A stretch of DNA of 20,990 nucleotides. Origin: a virus. A model generated the notes under the pieces. It did not search any database and had not been told where the DNA came from. It saw nothing but the letters and a program-made list of their open reading frames with translations. The stretch spans positions 1 to 20,990 of IMG/VR virus record IMGVR_UViG_3300009413_000109; one strand, written 5' to 3'. Positions within the stretch are counted from its first letter, which is position 1. Each line of letters starts with the position of its first letter. A program made the position numbers and the translations under genes. Below are positions 1-8,307 of the stretch, piece after piece.

Positions 1-29
1 ACTGGACCTGAAAAAGTTGTGTTAGCCAT
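1..29 (-). CDS. Partial virion structural gene, 5' end only
   Basis: Only the first nine codons are inside the window (MANTTFSGP, then a partial codon). The ATG at 29-27 is preceded on the minus strand by AGGAGAAACTA, a good ribosome site. The N-terminus resembles the small structural protein that often follows the major capsid gene in marine phages; that is from memory of the family and rests on very few residues. It is co-directional with the capsid gene but lies beyond the capsid terminator, so it may need its own promoter or read-through. Confidence 0.5.
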
Positions 30-76
30 TAGTTTCTCCTGTCTTGGCTAGTGTCTACCAATCGCTTGATAGTCAG

Positions 77-130
77 GAAAAAGAAAAAGGGGCGGGAACG
101 GTGCGAACATAGAACCGTCCCCACCCCTTA
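77..130 (-). terminator. Intrinsic terminator after the major capsid gene
   Basis: On the minus strand a 16-bp stem (arms 129-114 and 102-87, with two or three G-T wobbles) closes an 11-nt loop and is followed by T5-C-T5. It begins about five bases after the capsid stop codon. It probably attenuates transcription after the highly expressed capsid gene rather than ending the operon, because the next structural gene lies just beyond. Confidence 0.88.
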
Positions 131-134
131 TTCA

Positions 135-1070
135 CTACGCTCCGGGCGAACCCCAGATCCCAAGTGGATCGGAGACACCGAAGCTGTACCGCTCGCGAGC
201 CTTGTAGCGAACATTTCCGGTATCGAAATCACCGTCCATGCTCGTTTCAAGTGCCACACGATTAAAATGCTTCATGCCGTTCGGAACATCGGTGAGCAGG
301 AACCACGCATCCGTATCAGTAAGGTAGTGATTCACGACTGTTCCACCCGGAACAACACCCATCGAACGCACTGCATTGATGTCGTTGTCCGCCGTCGCGG
401 GGCGAAGCTCAGATTTCATTACCCGTGTCGCCACAAACTGCAAGTCGGGCGGGATAACGAGCGTCTGGGGACGAGCAGCGATCATCAGACCACGCTCATC
501 GGTCCATTTGCCAATCTGGATTACAGCAGCCTCAAGAGAAGTCTCGTTGAGGTCAACGGCAGTCGCTGGACGGTTGGAGTTCTTGCCACCCGAAACAAGC
601 GGGTGACCGTCACCACCAGTTACGCCATCGCTTGACGCTGTAAAGAGATTTACACCGTCGCCGCTCTGATAAGCGTTGGTAAAACCGTTATTCAAAGGAA
701 CAACAGCCTTAACCTGCTTGGTGTGGGCCATGGCGCGAGCCAAAGCCTTGGTGTAACGAGCCGACAGGGAGTCATAGAGGTTGTCCTCCATGGCCTCTTC
801 CGTGATGGCGAAACCCATCGCAATCGTTTCATGGTTGTACCTAGCCGTGAACGATTCCTGTGCGGCATCATAAGAAATCGCAGACCCCTCATCCTTCACC
901 GGGGCAGCGTCGAAGCCCGAAAGCTTCACTTCTTCTTCAAAAGACCGATCCGAACTTTCTGTCTCATAGATTTCGGTATGCTCGTCGTCATAACGTGCAT
1001 ACTCCATTCCAAAGAGCGCGTTCAGCCCAGGAAGCAGTTCCTTGAGAAGTTGTGCTCGTGAAATAGCCAT
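135..1070 (-). CDS. Major capsid protein
   Basis: 311-aa protein recognised as the major capsid protein of marine-type tailed phages, related to the Mu gpT major head subunit families with an HK97-type fold. Supporting blocks are the N-terminal SRAQLLKELLPGLNALFG, the SFEEEVKLSGF strand, the segment AITEEAMEDNLYDSLSARY (about residues 88-106) and the C-terminal FDTGNVRYKARERYSFG ending in DPLGIWGSPGA. The start ATG at 1070 follows AGGAGA at good spacing. No cleaved N-terminal delta domain is evident; the scaffold is a separate gene upstream in the operon. It is the last gene before a strong terminator, which fits a highly expressed capsid subunit. Family assignment is by pattern recognition, not a search. 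Confidence 0.9.
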   Translation of the reverse strand: MAISRAQLLKELLPGLNALFGMEYARYDDEHTEIYETESSDRSFEEEVKLSGFDAAPVKDEGSAISYDAAQESFTARYNHETIAMGFAITEEAMEDNLYDSLSARYTKALARAMAHTKQVKAVVPLNNGFTNAYQSGDGVNLFTASSDGVTGGDGHPLVSGGKNSNRPATAVDLNETSLEAAVIQIGKWTDERGLMIAARPQTLVIPPDLQFVATRVMKSELRPATADNDINAVRSMGVVPGGTVVNHYLTDTDAWFLLTDVPNGMKHFNRVALETSMDGDFDTGNVRYKARERYSFGVSDPLGIWGSPGA

Positions 1071-1081
1071 TGGTCAGTCTC

Positions 1082-1699
1082 CTATACGCCAGTAGCGTTT
1101 AAATAGGAATGATTAGAAGCTGACCCGCTGGACGCAGCGTTGAACTTCACGATTACATCAGGATATGCATCACTTGCCGTAGTGCCTTTCGGCGGCAAGC
1201 TAGTTGGGCCATCGACAAAATCAATAATGCGAAGAGGCAGCGTGTTCGTTGTTGCTGGAGTGCTGCCGTCAAGCGCATTCTTGGACTTACCGAAAGTAGT
1301 ATTGCCAGCCGTGACGACCACAGACGCATTAAGACCGCGATCTGTAGTGTTTAGTGCCTCGTCAGACTGCATTTGAAATACCACAAAGGGATCGTCCAGC
1401 ACATACGCCATCGCATCAGTGGCCGCATTAGATGCAGGCCAGTAATTAGAAAACGTCTTCTGGCTGGTCGTCGGGTCCGTATAAGAGCAACCCAAAAAGA
1501 TCCCAACTGCGGTCAAAGCAGTAGTACCAGTATCCTTCGCGATAGTACCGTCTGCTGCAACCTTAACAAAATCACCATTAGAGATCTGTGTGCCGTAGGT
1601 AGTAATAATCGGCAAGTGTCTCGTCTGACTGGTGAATGACCCGGAAGCACTAAGAGTGCCAATGGGCCTGGCCCCATATGGAGCCGCTGTAGTAGCCAT
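1082..1699 (-). CDS. Capsid-associated structural protein
   Basis: 205 aa, rich in Ala, Thr, Ser and Gly. Its features (PYGARPIGTLSASGSF at the N-terminus, VGIFLGCSYTDP and NYWPAS in the middle, a C-terminal HSYLNATGV) recur in a conserved protein encoded just before the major capsid gene in many marine phages. The role is probably a head decoration or other capsid-surface protein; that is inference from position and composition. The ATG at 1699 is preferred over a GTG two codons upstream because AGAGGTG lies directly in front of it. It ends 12 bases before the capsid start and is clearly in the same transcript. Confidence 0.75.
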   Translation of the reverse strand: MATTAAPYGARPIGTLSASGSFTSQTRHLPIITTYGTQISNGDFVKVAADGTIAKDTGTTALTAVGIFLGCSYTDPTTSQKTFSNYWPASNAATDAMAYVLDDPFVVFQMQSDEALNTTDRGLNASVVVTAGNTTFGKSKNALDGSTPATTNTLPLRIIDFVDGPTSLPPKGTTASDAYPDVIVKFNAASSGSASNHSYLNATGV

Positions 1700-1727
1700 A
1701 AACACCTCTACTGGTCATGTTGTAGCA

Positions 1728-2198
1728 TCAGCGACCTCCGCCACCGAATGCTACACGAGTTTTACGATCAGGCGCGAGAACTGGCATTCGTGGATCGTTC
1801 TCACGCATATAATTGTTGTCCACTGCTTGCATCTGCGATTCGGCGTGATTCCTGTAATAGGCTCGCCTTTGTTCCACCGTTTCTTCCGGTGCCTTGCAGA
1901 GCAATAACCCACCAACCTCAATGCCACCCTTCGCACCCCATTCCGATTTATGATCGCTCATAATCTTGAGTTCAGGGTGATCTTCGGCACGAACCGGCTC
2001 CCATCCTTCACGAAAACGCTTTGACACGTTCGTATTGTCTGGATTGCCTACCATAGAAGTTCGTATCCATCTGAACACCCATCCATCTTGCGGATTTGGG
2101 TCTGGAAGTATGGAAGCAGGCTCCCAAGATTGTGCCCGAATTTCGTTCTCACGACTTTCGAGTTCTCTAGGTTCCCGTGGGGCGCGTTCTTCAGCCAT
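1728..2198 (-). CDS. Conserved phage protein of the head module
   Basis: 156 aa, charged, with a recognisable conserved core: RWIRTSMVGNPDNTNVSKRFREGWEPV, GGIEVGGLLLCKAPEE, and VDNNYMRENDPRMPVL, then a glycine/arginine-rich tail. The same protein type sits between scaffold and capsid genes in related marine phages, usually unnamed. The start overlaps the scaffold stop as TAATG, so translation is probably coupled. A role in head assembly is inferred only from context. No catalytic motif or membrane segment is visible. Confidence 0.75.
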   Translation of the reverse strand: MAEERAPREPRELESRENEIRAQSWEPASILPDPNPQDGWVFRWIRTSMVGNPDNTNVSKRFREGWEPVRAEDHPELKIMSDHKSEWGAKGGIEVGGLLLCKAPEETVEQRRAYYRNHAESQMQAVDNNYMRENDPRMPVLAPDRKTRVAFGGGGR

Positions 2199-3217
2199 TA
2201 GGCCATCTCCTTCATTACCTGGGCTGCGTATTGCTGGGGGGTAAGCCCCAGACGTTTCGCGAGTCTTACTTGGGTTTCCGTCAATCTGACGGTGCGTGGC
2301 CTGGCTCCGCTATTTCTAGAAGCAGATGCTACCACGGGCTTTTTTCGAGGCGGTGCGGTGTCAACAACCATCGTAGAACTAGTGCGCTGGCTATTACTAC
2401 CGAATTGCGTAGGAAAGACTTCTTTCATACGAGAATCAATCAATTCATAATATTGTTCAGACTCGGGGTCAATACCTTCGTCCATAACCAACTTCTCGTG
2501 TACACCATAAGCAAAACTAGTTAGTTCCTTATCAACACCAAACCAAGGGTTGCGATCTTGCCATTCCATCGCCTTCCCATCCGGCTGAATTGGCTCTGGA
2601 ATATGCTGTTGTTGCTGGCTCGCAACCTGTTGGTCCTCCGCCATCACCTGCTGCTTCCAATTATCGATGATTTTTTGCGAAACCGCAGGAGCATAGGCTT
2701 GAGCAAGCTGCGCGTTGGTCAAATGCTGCTGTGCGATGGTGATTTGTTCGCTATCACCCGATTCATGCGCTCTTTTGTAGTTTTCTTGGGCAATCATGAG
2801 TGAAGCATTTGCCCTAGACTTGCTTTGCTCCGTCAGGGCACCTTGAGAGTCCTGAATAAGCTTCAAAAGACGCTGATTTTCGACTTGCATACTCTGTGTG
2901 TAGCTAACAGCCTCATTTGCGAGGCGCTCTGACGCTTCTTTGGCCCTACGCTCTTCGTGATACTCCCATTTCAGCTTTTTTATGCGTTTTTGGGCACGTT
3001 GACCCAATTGTGCGACCTCTTCGTCCGATGCAGTACCGTCATCATCGCCCATTGCCCCAGAAGAGGCCCTTTGGTCCGCTTCTGGGCGGTCATCCACGAC
3101 TTCAATGTTGACTTCACCGTCATCAACGTCCGTACTTGCATCTTCAGGGGGCTCAATCGTGGTTCTGACGCCCAAAAACTTGTCTTCTTCGCTCATCCTG
3201 CCGATTTCGTCAGACAT
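2198..3217 (-). CDS. Capsid scaffolding protein
   Basis: 339 aa with the layout of an internal scaffold. It has an acidic N-terminus (residues 1-70, many D/E), a long charged coiled-coil region (about 75-205, including QLGQRAQKRIKKLKWEYHEERRAKEASERLANEA), a Gln-rich linker, and a basic C-terminal helical segment (TETQVRLAKRLGLTPQQYAAQVMKEMA) of the kind that binds capsid protein. It starts one base into the stop of the co-chaperonin gene and overlaps the next start, so the three are translationally linked. Bases 2774-2826 are the source of the foldback insertion found 8 kb away at 10993-11053. The gene itself looks intact. Confidence 0.85.
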   Translation of the reverse strand: MSDEIGRMSEEDKFLGVRTTIEPPEDASTDVDDGEVNIEVVDDRPEADQRASSGAMGDDDGTASDEEVAQLGQRAQKRIKKLKWEYHEERRAKEASERLANEAVSYTQSMQVENQRLLKLIQDSQGALTEQSKSRANASLMIAQENYKRAHESGDSEQITIAQQHLTNAQLAQAYAPAVSQKIIDNWKQQVMAEDQQVASQQQQHIPEPIQPDGKAMEWQDRNPWFGVDKELTSFAYGVHEKLVMDEGIDPESEQYYELIDSRMKEVFPTQFGSNSQRTSSTMVVDTAPPRKKPVVASASRNSGARPRTVRLTETQVRLAKRLGLTPQQYAAQVMKEMA

Positions 3218-3627
3218 TATGCTCTCTCCACCCCCCTAGGATCTTCTACAACCGCTTCTACGGTGTCGTCGTTGATTAAACGGAACTCTCTACCACGAAT
3301 TTTCAGTCTAGTACCGCTAAATGCCCGAAAAACCACCCAATCGCCTACCTGACAGTAAGGTCCATTAGGAAATCGGTTGTAATTAACGTAGGCGTCCGGT
3401 CCCATGCTCATCACCCAACCCACAATCGTGGCGATAGACTCCTCATGCTGGGACCGCACCGACTTTATGATGCCACCTTCGGTGGCTTCTTCGACTTCGG
3501 GGAGTGCAATTAAGAGTTTGTAGCCTTTTGGCTCCGGTAATTGCGATGCATAGCGAGGATCTTCTTCTTCAACATCTTCTTCTGGTGACACCATCTCAGC
3601 CAAAACTTCTTTTGCGAGTGTAGCCAT
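3217..3627 (-). CDS. GroES-like co-chaperonin (Cpn10 family)
   Basis: 136 aa, larger than bacterial GroES (about 97 aa) because of an acidic N-terminal extension of about 30 residues. Cpn10-like features are PKGYKLLIALP (33-43), a mobile-loop-like TEGGII (49-54), VGWVMSMGPDAY (69-80), QVGDWVVFRAFSGTRLKIRG (93-112) and INDDTVEAVV. Phage co-chaperonins such as T4 Gp31 partner with host GroEL to fold the capsid protein; here the gene lies in the head operon just before the scaffold gene, consistent with that job. The start follows ACGAGGAGTCGTT, a good ribosome site. Whether it still binds GroEL is inferred, since the loop lacks the canonical IVL triplet. Confidence 0.85.
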   Translation of the reverse strand: MATLAKEVLAEMVSPEEDVEEEDPRYASQLPEPKGYKLLIALPEVEEATEGGIIKSVRSQHEESIATIVGWVMSMGPDAYVNYNRFPNGPYCQVGDWVVFRAFSGTRLKIRGREFRLINDDTVEAVVEDPRGVERA

Positions 3628-3679
3628 AACGACTCCTCGTTGAATTATTGCGTTCCGAACGAACGTTGCGTCCTACAGA

Positions 3680-3868
3680 TCAAAATTCCCTAAGTCTGTC
3701 TTCGATATCTAGAATCTCCCGCTCTGCCCATGCCAATCCTTCGATCATCCCGCACATCTTGCGGTAATCTTCCATATTTTTTGCCGAACCAAGTGAAACC
3801 GAATCTGCTATTTCATTCATTTGCTCTCTTAATTTCTTTTTGATTAACGAAAGAACATCATCACTCAT
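3680..3868 (-). CDS. Small conserved phage protein
   Basis: 62 aa, helical and charged, with a conserved-looking end MIEGLAWAEREILDIEDRLREF. It overlaps the portal stop by eight bases, so it is probably coupled to portal translation. The same kind of small helical protein follows the portal gene in related marine phages; its function is unknown. No domain can be named. An accessory role in portal or head assembly is inference from position. Confidence 0.7.
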   Translation of the reverse strand: MSDDVLSLIKKKLREQMNEIADSVSLGSAKNMEDYRKMCGMIEGLAWAEREILDIEDRLREF

Positions 3869-6464
3869 TCTTATTTTTCTCCGACATATTCAGGCCAAAT
3901 TTCACGCCTTCGGCTTCCTGCTCGGCATCAAACTTTTCCTGTTCCAACCTTAGTTTCACGCTCTCCATCTCCTGTTCGGCATCAAACTTTTCCCGTGCCA
4001 ACGCAGCTTTAACGCCTTCAGTTTCCTGTTCAACTTCAAACTGTTCTTGATCTATCTGAGATTTAAGGAACACCTCCTCGCGCTCTTGTTCCAACGCAGC
4101 AGCATCGGAACGTTCCTTGGAAGCAATCTTCTCACGCTCAAGCTGCTGCTTCTCCTGGCCTGCTTGCTGCGTGACCGCAAGCTTCTGCTGCTCCAACTGT
4201 GATTTGGCCTGGTCTGCCTGCGCTCGACGCTGAACATCCTCGCGTCTGATATCCAATTCCTTTTCACGCTGCTGAACGATAGGATCTTTCTGCATCTTCG
4301 CGTCTTTCTCGGCCTTGGCCTTGGCTTTCTTTTTGCCCAACATCTGGTCAGCCGCATCGGCAACCAATGCACTAAGCCGCTTTTCGATATCTTTAGGCAA
4401 CGGCTGGTCTGTCGGTGGAAGCGGAACGCCAAGCTCTTCTTCGATCTGGTCACGGAAGATGAATGCCAAATGTTCGCGGATATGGGCATCTAAGGCAGCA
4501 TTGATGGCACCGCCCATCTTATTGTTTTGCATCTGCTCCTTAATCTGCGGATCATTCTTGAGCACCATATGCACCCTCATGTGTGCTTCATGGTCTTGGT
4601 ACTCAAACGCCTTCACAGGCTTCAACGTAAGAACATTTTCATTCTCACTAACTGGATCTGTGGGACGGGCCTCATCCGGTTGGGGAACAATCTTATCTAC
4701 GTTCGGGATGCCAATCAATTCCATCATCTCACGATGCAGAAGTGGCATGTCATACAGACCAGGCGATTGTTGTGCCAGTTGCATAGCCGCTTGATACTGC
4801 ATGATCCGTTGGGCCATCGTTGATGCGTTCGGGTCCGAAACCGGGACAACGTCGATGCGGTCATCGAAGTCTTCAAGCTTGATGCCTTCCCCTGATTCGG
4901 TCTCATAAGGATAGTCCGGTGATGTATAGTCGCGGATGACCCCTGAAAGAATTTTATATTCCTGCTTCAGGCTGGCATGAATCCTGGCCTGGATCGCGGA
5001 CTGTACTTTCATGGCCCGCTCCATGATCGCAAGAGTGGTCCCTACCGGAGCCTCTTGGTTCATGTCCGCTACTTTCAGGTCCGCCATCGAAGCAAACCGC
5101 CTGCCCTCTTCCACGATATTGCCCAACAATTGATAAAGAACCGAAGAAGGTTCCTTATAAGGAAGGAAGGTGATATTGTCGCGGATCACCCCTCCCGGCA
5201 CATCAACGTCCCTGAACTCTCCCGGCATAATCGGCGTATCATCGCCTTTGATCCTTAGCCCACGAGTTTTCAATCCTCCCGGTAAATTGGAAAGAGTCCC
5301 CGCATCTACAAGCTGGCGCAGCAGACTAGTCGCTGATTTAGCGAGACCGCCGATCATATGGATCAGACCTAGATTATAGAATCCGATGCCGGGGACATAT
5401 CCGTAATGAACGAAATGTTGTTTCTTTATCCTATGCGGATCATCTTCGGACCAGTTCCTGTAAATCGATAGAATCGTGGAACTGCTCTTGTCGATGGTAA
5501 CGACATAGGGCAACGCAACTCCATCGGGATCTTCAAATCCGGGTACGTCTATGTCACAATGCATTTCAAGGAGTTGATGCCGTTCATTGTTGTCCCACGA
5601 AGGGCTGACGCCACCGATCTCGTTGAATTTGCTTGTAATCGGATTTTCTTCGACATGGGACGCAGTCAATTCAACGTCACGATAGAACCCACTTACCTGA
5701 AGCTTTCTCACCTGATTCGTGCTTCGGTTCATGACATGGGTATAACGCTCGGCGTGCTCTAACTCGGATTCGTTGTACGACACGACAAAATCCTCTGCCG
5801 GTACGAACATCGAAGTCGGTCTGCCCAACGAAGGATCAAAATAGATCTTGCGGAACGCTGAACCAGCTAACGGCAGGCTGAACAGAAGCTTTTCAGTTTC
5901 AGAGCGATATTCGGTCATTACCTCAATAAGCTGGTAATTCATGTACTCCTGAACACGCCGCGCTTGCTGCTCGCGTTCATCAGTCACGACACCCCAAATA
6001 TGCGATTTGACCGGCCCCTTGGCTGGCATGATTTCTTGGATCGTCTGTGCCTGGAATCGTACAACGGCTTCAGAGAGCATCGGATGGAATACGCCACAAG
6101 CTCCAGCCCACGGAGTGGTGCGATCCTCGATTTCCAAGCCTAACTGATCCAGACCTTCTTTGTACGTCGCCTCCCAATCCGAACGACTGCTCTTATCGGA
6201 ATCAAACATCGATATGCAGTCGATTGCCAGCGTGCGAAGCTCGTTGTCTTCGATGTACTCAGCCAGATTGGAATCGAATGGTTCCTCACCGCCACCCATA
6301 AGACTCGACATGGGATCGAAATCGATCTCGACACCGCCATCTGCCAGTTCAGTGAGCATAGAGTCACCGATAGGCATCTCCTCTTCCGCTACAAGGAGTC
6401 CTTCTGGACCCATCTCGAAATCGTCTTGATTAAGTAACCCGTTAAGAGGCTTGTCTATCGCCAT
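3861..6464 (-). CDS. Portal protein with extended coiled-coil tail
   Basis: 867 aa, long for a portal. Residues about 80-650 look like the podovirus-type portal of marine phages: DSDKSSRSDWEATYKEGLDQLGL, TPWAGACGVFHPMLSEAVVRFQAQTIQEIMPAKGPVK, RVQEYMNYQL, and HYGYVPGIGFYNLGLIHMIGGLAKSATSLLRQLVDAGTLSNLPGG. From about residue 712 to the end the chain is a very charged coiled coil rich in E, K and Q, ending in three 18-residue repeats. The portal forms the dodecameric vertex through which DNA enters and leaves. The start ATG 6464 follows GGAGATTTTAG. It is in the operon directly after terL (31-base gap). Fold assignment is by sequence recognition. Confidence 0.9.
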   Translation of the reverse strand: MAIDKPLNGLLNQDDFEMGPEGLLVAEEEMPIGDSMLTELADGGVEIDFDPMSSLMGGGEEPFDSNLAEYIEDNELRTLAIDCISMFDSDKSSRSDWEATYKEGLDQLGLEIEDRTTPWAGACGVFHPMLSEAVVRFQAQTIQEIMPAKGPVKSHIWGVVTDEREQQARRVQEYMNYQLIEVMTEYRSETEKLLFSLPLAGSAFRKIYFDPSLGRPTSMFVPAEDFVVSYNESELEHAERYTHVMNRSTNQVRKLQVSGFYRDVELTASHVEENPITSKFNEIGGVSPSWDNNERHQLLEMHCDIDVPGFEDPDGVALPYVVTIDKSSSTILSIYRNWSEDDPHRIKKQHFVHYGYVPGIGFYNLGLIHMIGGLAKSATSLLRQLVDAGTLSNLPGGLKTRGLRIKGDDTPIMPGEFRDVDVPGGVIRDNITFLPYKEPSSVLYQLLGNIVEEGRRFASMADLKVADMNQEAPVGTTLAIMERAMKVQSAIQARIHASLKQEYKILSGVIRDYTSPDYPYETESGEGIKLEDFDDRIDVVPVSDPNASTMAQRIMQYQAAMQLAQQSPGLYDMPLLHREMMELIGIPNVDKIVPQPDEARPTDPVSENENVLTLKPVKAFEYQDHEAHMRVHMVLKNDPQIKEQMQNNKMGGAINAALDAHIREHLAFIFRDQIEEELGVPLPPTDQPLPKDIEKRLSALVADAADQMLGKKKAKAKAEKDAKMQKDPIVQQREKELDIRREDVQRRAQADQAKSQLEQQKLAVTQQAGQEKQQLEREKIASKERSDAAALEQEREEVFLKSQIDQEQFEVEQETEGVKAALAREKFDAEQEMESVKLRLEQEKFDAEQEAEGVKFGLNMSEKNKNE
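3864..4040 (-). repeat. Three 54-bp in-frame repeats at portal C-terminus
   Basis: Residues 809-826, 827-844 and 845-867 of the portal repeat the 18-residue pattern F(D/E)(A/V)EQE-x-E-(G/S)VK-x-x-L-x-x-EK. Nucleotide identity between copies is high around the FDAEQE and EGVK parts. The unit suits a coiled coil (two and a half heptads). The copies lie at the very end of the gene. Confidence 0.85.
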
Positions 6465-6495
6465 CTAAAATCTCCGTAGCCGTTACATCGCCCAT

Positions 6496-7983
6496 CTAAT
6501 AATAATCCGCTTTACGTCCCGGTAGCAACTCGTCCATCGGATAGTCGCTATGCATACTGATGAATCCGCCCTGCCTGAACCTGAGCAACGCCTGTGTCGA
6601 GGAATCGACTAGATCATCGTGATCGCCAAACGGGAAAGACGCGAATTGCTCCATCACCTCCTCAGCCCAACGGGTTTTCGGAGCGTAAACGTGGCCACTG
6701 AAAAAAAGATCAGATACCGCGTTTACCCTGGCAACTTTGTCCTTCCCCCTGCTCGGTGTGTACTCCGCAACAGGAATCCCCATCCTGCGAAGCTCGAAAA
6801 TCAAAGGACTGCCCGCTGCCTTAGCCTCCACAATGAAAGCGTCAGGCTCGTATTCTTTGTACATCTCGTATGCACGAACCTTCAAGTCAGGAAACTCCAG
6901 ACGCTCCTGTAACGCATCCAGAAGAACAATCTTGGCCTGGCCGTCCTCCGTATAAAAAACACCCCACGTTGTGCAAGCACTATAATCGGCAGTCTCTTTC
7001 GCTAAGAACGCAGTGTCCCAAGACTGAATCACGAACTCGCAGTCTGGTGGCTCCTTCTCCGTCCACTCCTTCCACCACTCGCGCTTGATGAGCGCACCCT
7101 CTTCGGAAGTCGGATCTTGCTGATACTGGGCACTCCACTTTGAAACCGGAAGTTCGGCTTTAAGAGATTCAAGCTGCTCTAATGGCCAAAATCCAGGCCA
7201 TAATGGTTTGCCGCTAGGAAGAATCGCAGGCAGTTCAATGATCTCCCATTCGTCCGCGCCACCCCTTTGGATGGAAGCCTTCAATATGCTGCCCGTTAGA
7301 TCCTTTTTCGACCAACGAGTCATCACTAAACAGATCGCGCCACCAGGCTGTAGCCGCTGACGCGGACCAGATGTGTACCACTCATAAGTCTTGTCGTAGA
7401 TTTTCGGATCGTTTAATGCCGCCTCCTGCTCAGAATGCGGATCATCAACAATCAAAATGTCAGCACCCTTACCAGTAACAGCACCACCAACGCCGATAGC
7501 AAAATAATCGCCGCCCTCGTTCGTGTTCCAACGTCCCGCAGCCTTTGAGTCTGCACTCAAGTCAACACCGGGAAACATCACCGCATACTCAGAAGAACCC
7601 ACGAGGTTACGAACCTTGCGCCCGAAACCAACAGCTAATTCCGCAGTGTGAGCAGTCTGAATCACCTTGCGGTCAGGAAACTTGCCCAGATACCAAGCAG
7701 GAAATAGATGCGAAGCAAATTCGGACTTGGTGTGGCGTGGAGGCATGTTGATGATCAAACGCTTCAAATCGCCACTCGCAATACGATTGAACGCATCTGC
7801 CATCACACGATGATGACTCCCCTCTATGAACGCAGGCCAAGCCTCCCTCACAAATGCCAGGAAATCGCCGCTCGCTTCTTCCCTGACACGAGCATTGGAT
7901 AACTCGTCAAGTAAAGCAAGAATCTCACGCTGCCTGTCAGCAGGTAATGAACCGATCTGGCCCTGTATCGCAGCAATATCCAT
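6496..7983 (-). CDS. terL: Terminase large subunit
   Basis: 495 aa. The ATPase half has the Walker A-like PPRHTKSE (81-88), Walker B ILIVDD (176-181) and a coupling motif MTRW (221-224). The nuclease half has SWDTAF with Asp323, FIVEAKAAGS with Glu386, and GDHDDLVD (453-460), the acidic residues expected of an RNase H-like packaging nuclease. It packages phage DNA through the portal. The ATG at 7983 is used; a TTG two codons upstream is also in frame. There is no recognisable Shine-Dalgarno sequence, but TATAAT lies eight bases before the ATG. The small subunit is not adjacent but 1.8 kb upstream, beyond an opposite-strand gene. Confidence 0.95.
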   Translation of the reverse strand: MDIAAIQGQIGSLPADRQREILALLDELSNARVREEASGDFLAFVREAWPAFIEGSHHRVMADAFNRIASGDLKRLIINMPPRHTKSEFASHLFPAWYLGKFPDRKVIQTAHTAELAVGFGRKVRNLVGSSEYAVMFPGVDLSADSKAAGRWNTNEGGDYFAIGVGGAVTGKGADILIVDDPHSEQEAALNDPKIYDKTYEWYTSGPRQRLQPGGAICLVMTRWSKKDLTGSILKASIQRGGADEWEIIELPAILPSGKPLWPGFWPLEQLESLKAELPVSKWSAQYQQDPTSEEGALIKREWWKEWTEKEPPDCEFVIQSWDTAFLAKETADYSACTTWGVFYTEDGQAKIVLLDALQERLEFPDLKVRAYEMYKEYEPDAFIVEAKAAGSPLIFELRRMGIPVAEYTPSRGKDKVARVNAVSDLFFSGHVYAPKTRWAEEVMEQFASFPFGDHDDLVDSSTQALLRFRQGGFISMHSDYPMDELLPGRKADYY

Positions 7984-7991
7984 TTTCAAAA

Positions 7992-7997
7992 ATTATA
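7992..7997 (-). promoter_or_regulatory. Possible -10 box placed to give a near-leaderless terL mRNA
   Basis: Minus strand TATAAT ends eight bases before the terL ATG. A start point seven bases downstream would fall at or just before the ATG. There is no good -35 box at 16-18 bases. The call is weak and rests on the missing ribosome site. Confidence 0.3.
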
Positions 7998-8014
7998 AGA
8001 AAATTTTCCGCGAG

Positions 8015-8054
8015 AAAAGGGGGGAGCCCTATCCTGAGAAAATACCCCCCCCCC
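8015..8054 (-). terminator. Possible intrinsic terminator upstream of terL
   Basis: On the minus strand a G-run (8054-8045) can pair with CCCCCC (8024-8019) over a loop of about 20 nt, followed by TTTTCTC. The long loop and short T-tract make it a weak candidate. It would stop transcripts arriving from terS. Confidence 0.35.
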
Positions 8055-8065
8055 AACCCCCCTCC

Positions 8066-8083
8066 TATACTAGTACTAGTATA
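8066..8083. promoter_or_regulatory. 18-bp perfect palindrome
   Basis: TATACTAGTACTAGTATA is a perfect 18-bp palindrome, built of two ACTAGT hexamers. It lies 83 bases upstream of terL and abuts the TATACCAGC repeats. It is a plausible dimer-binding operator; no binding protein can be named. Confidence 0.5.
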
Positions 8084-8175
8084 TACCAGCTAGATTAAAC
8101 CAGACCAGATATATACCAACCTCAAAAAACCTAGATTATACCAGCCAAGACTATACCAGCTAAGACTATACCAGC
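8082..8175. repeat. TATACCAGC repeat family, five copies
   Basis: Copies start at 8082, 8112 (TATACCAAC), 8137, 8152 and 8167. The last three form a perfect-period 15-bp tandem of form TATACCAGCYAAGAC. All lie in noncoding DNA upstream of terL. On the minus strand they produce an artificial LAGIV peptide repeat in an ORF that is not considered real. Confidence 0.75.
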
Positions 8176-8250
8176 TAGATAAGACCCAGGCGCTAAAAAA
8201 AACGAAAACAATCTCGAAATTATGAGATAGAACATGCAAAACCGTCTTAT

Positions 8251-8285
8251 CCCCCCGCGCGCAGCGCGGCGCGAAAAGGGGGGGG
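8251..8285. other. GC-rich hairpin
   Basis: CCCCCC (8251-8256) and a G8 run (8278-8285) flank alternating GC sequence that can itself pair (CGCGC arms), with an AAAA bulge. It is a strong potential stem in noncoding DNA between the TATACCAGC repeats and the CCGAA iterons. Its function is unknown. Confidence 0.45.
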
Positions 8286-8307
8286 TCGGGGGCACGGGGT
8301 CCGGCTC

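Noticed and set aside
51-635. Plus-strand ORF of 194 codons
   Set aside because: It lies antisense to the major capsid gene and over its terminator, a shadow frame without ribosome site.
4052-4489. Second minus-strand frame inside the portal gene
   Set aside because: Arg/Ser-rich shadow of the coiled-coil codons in the portal gene.
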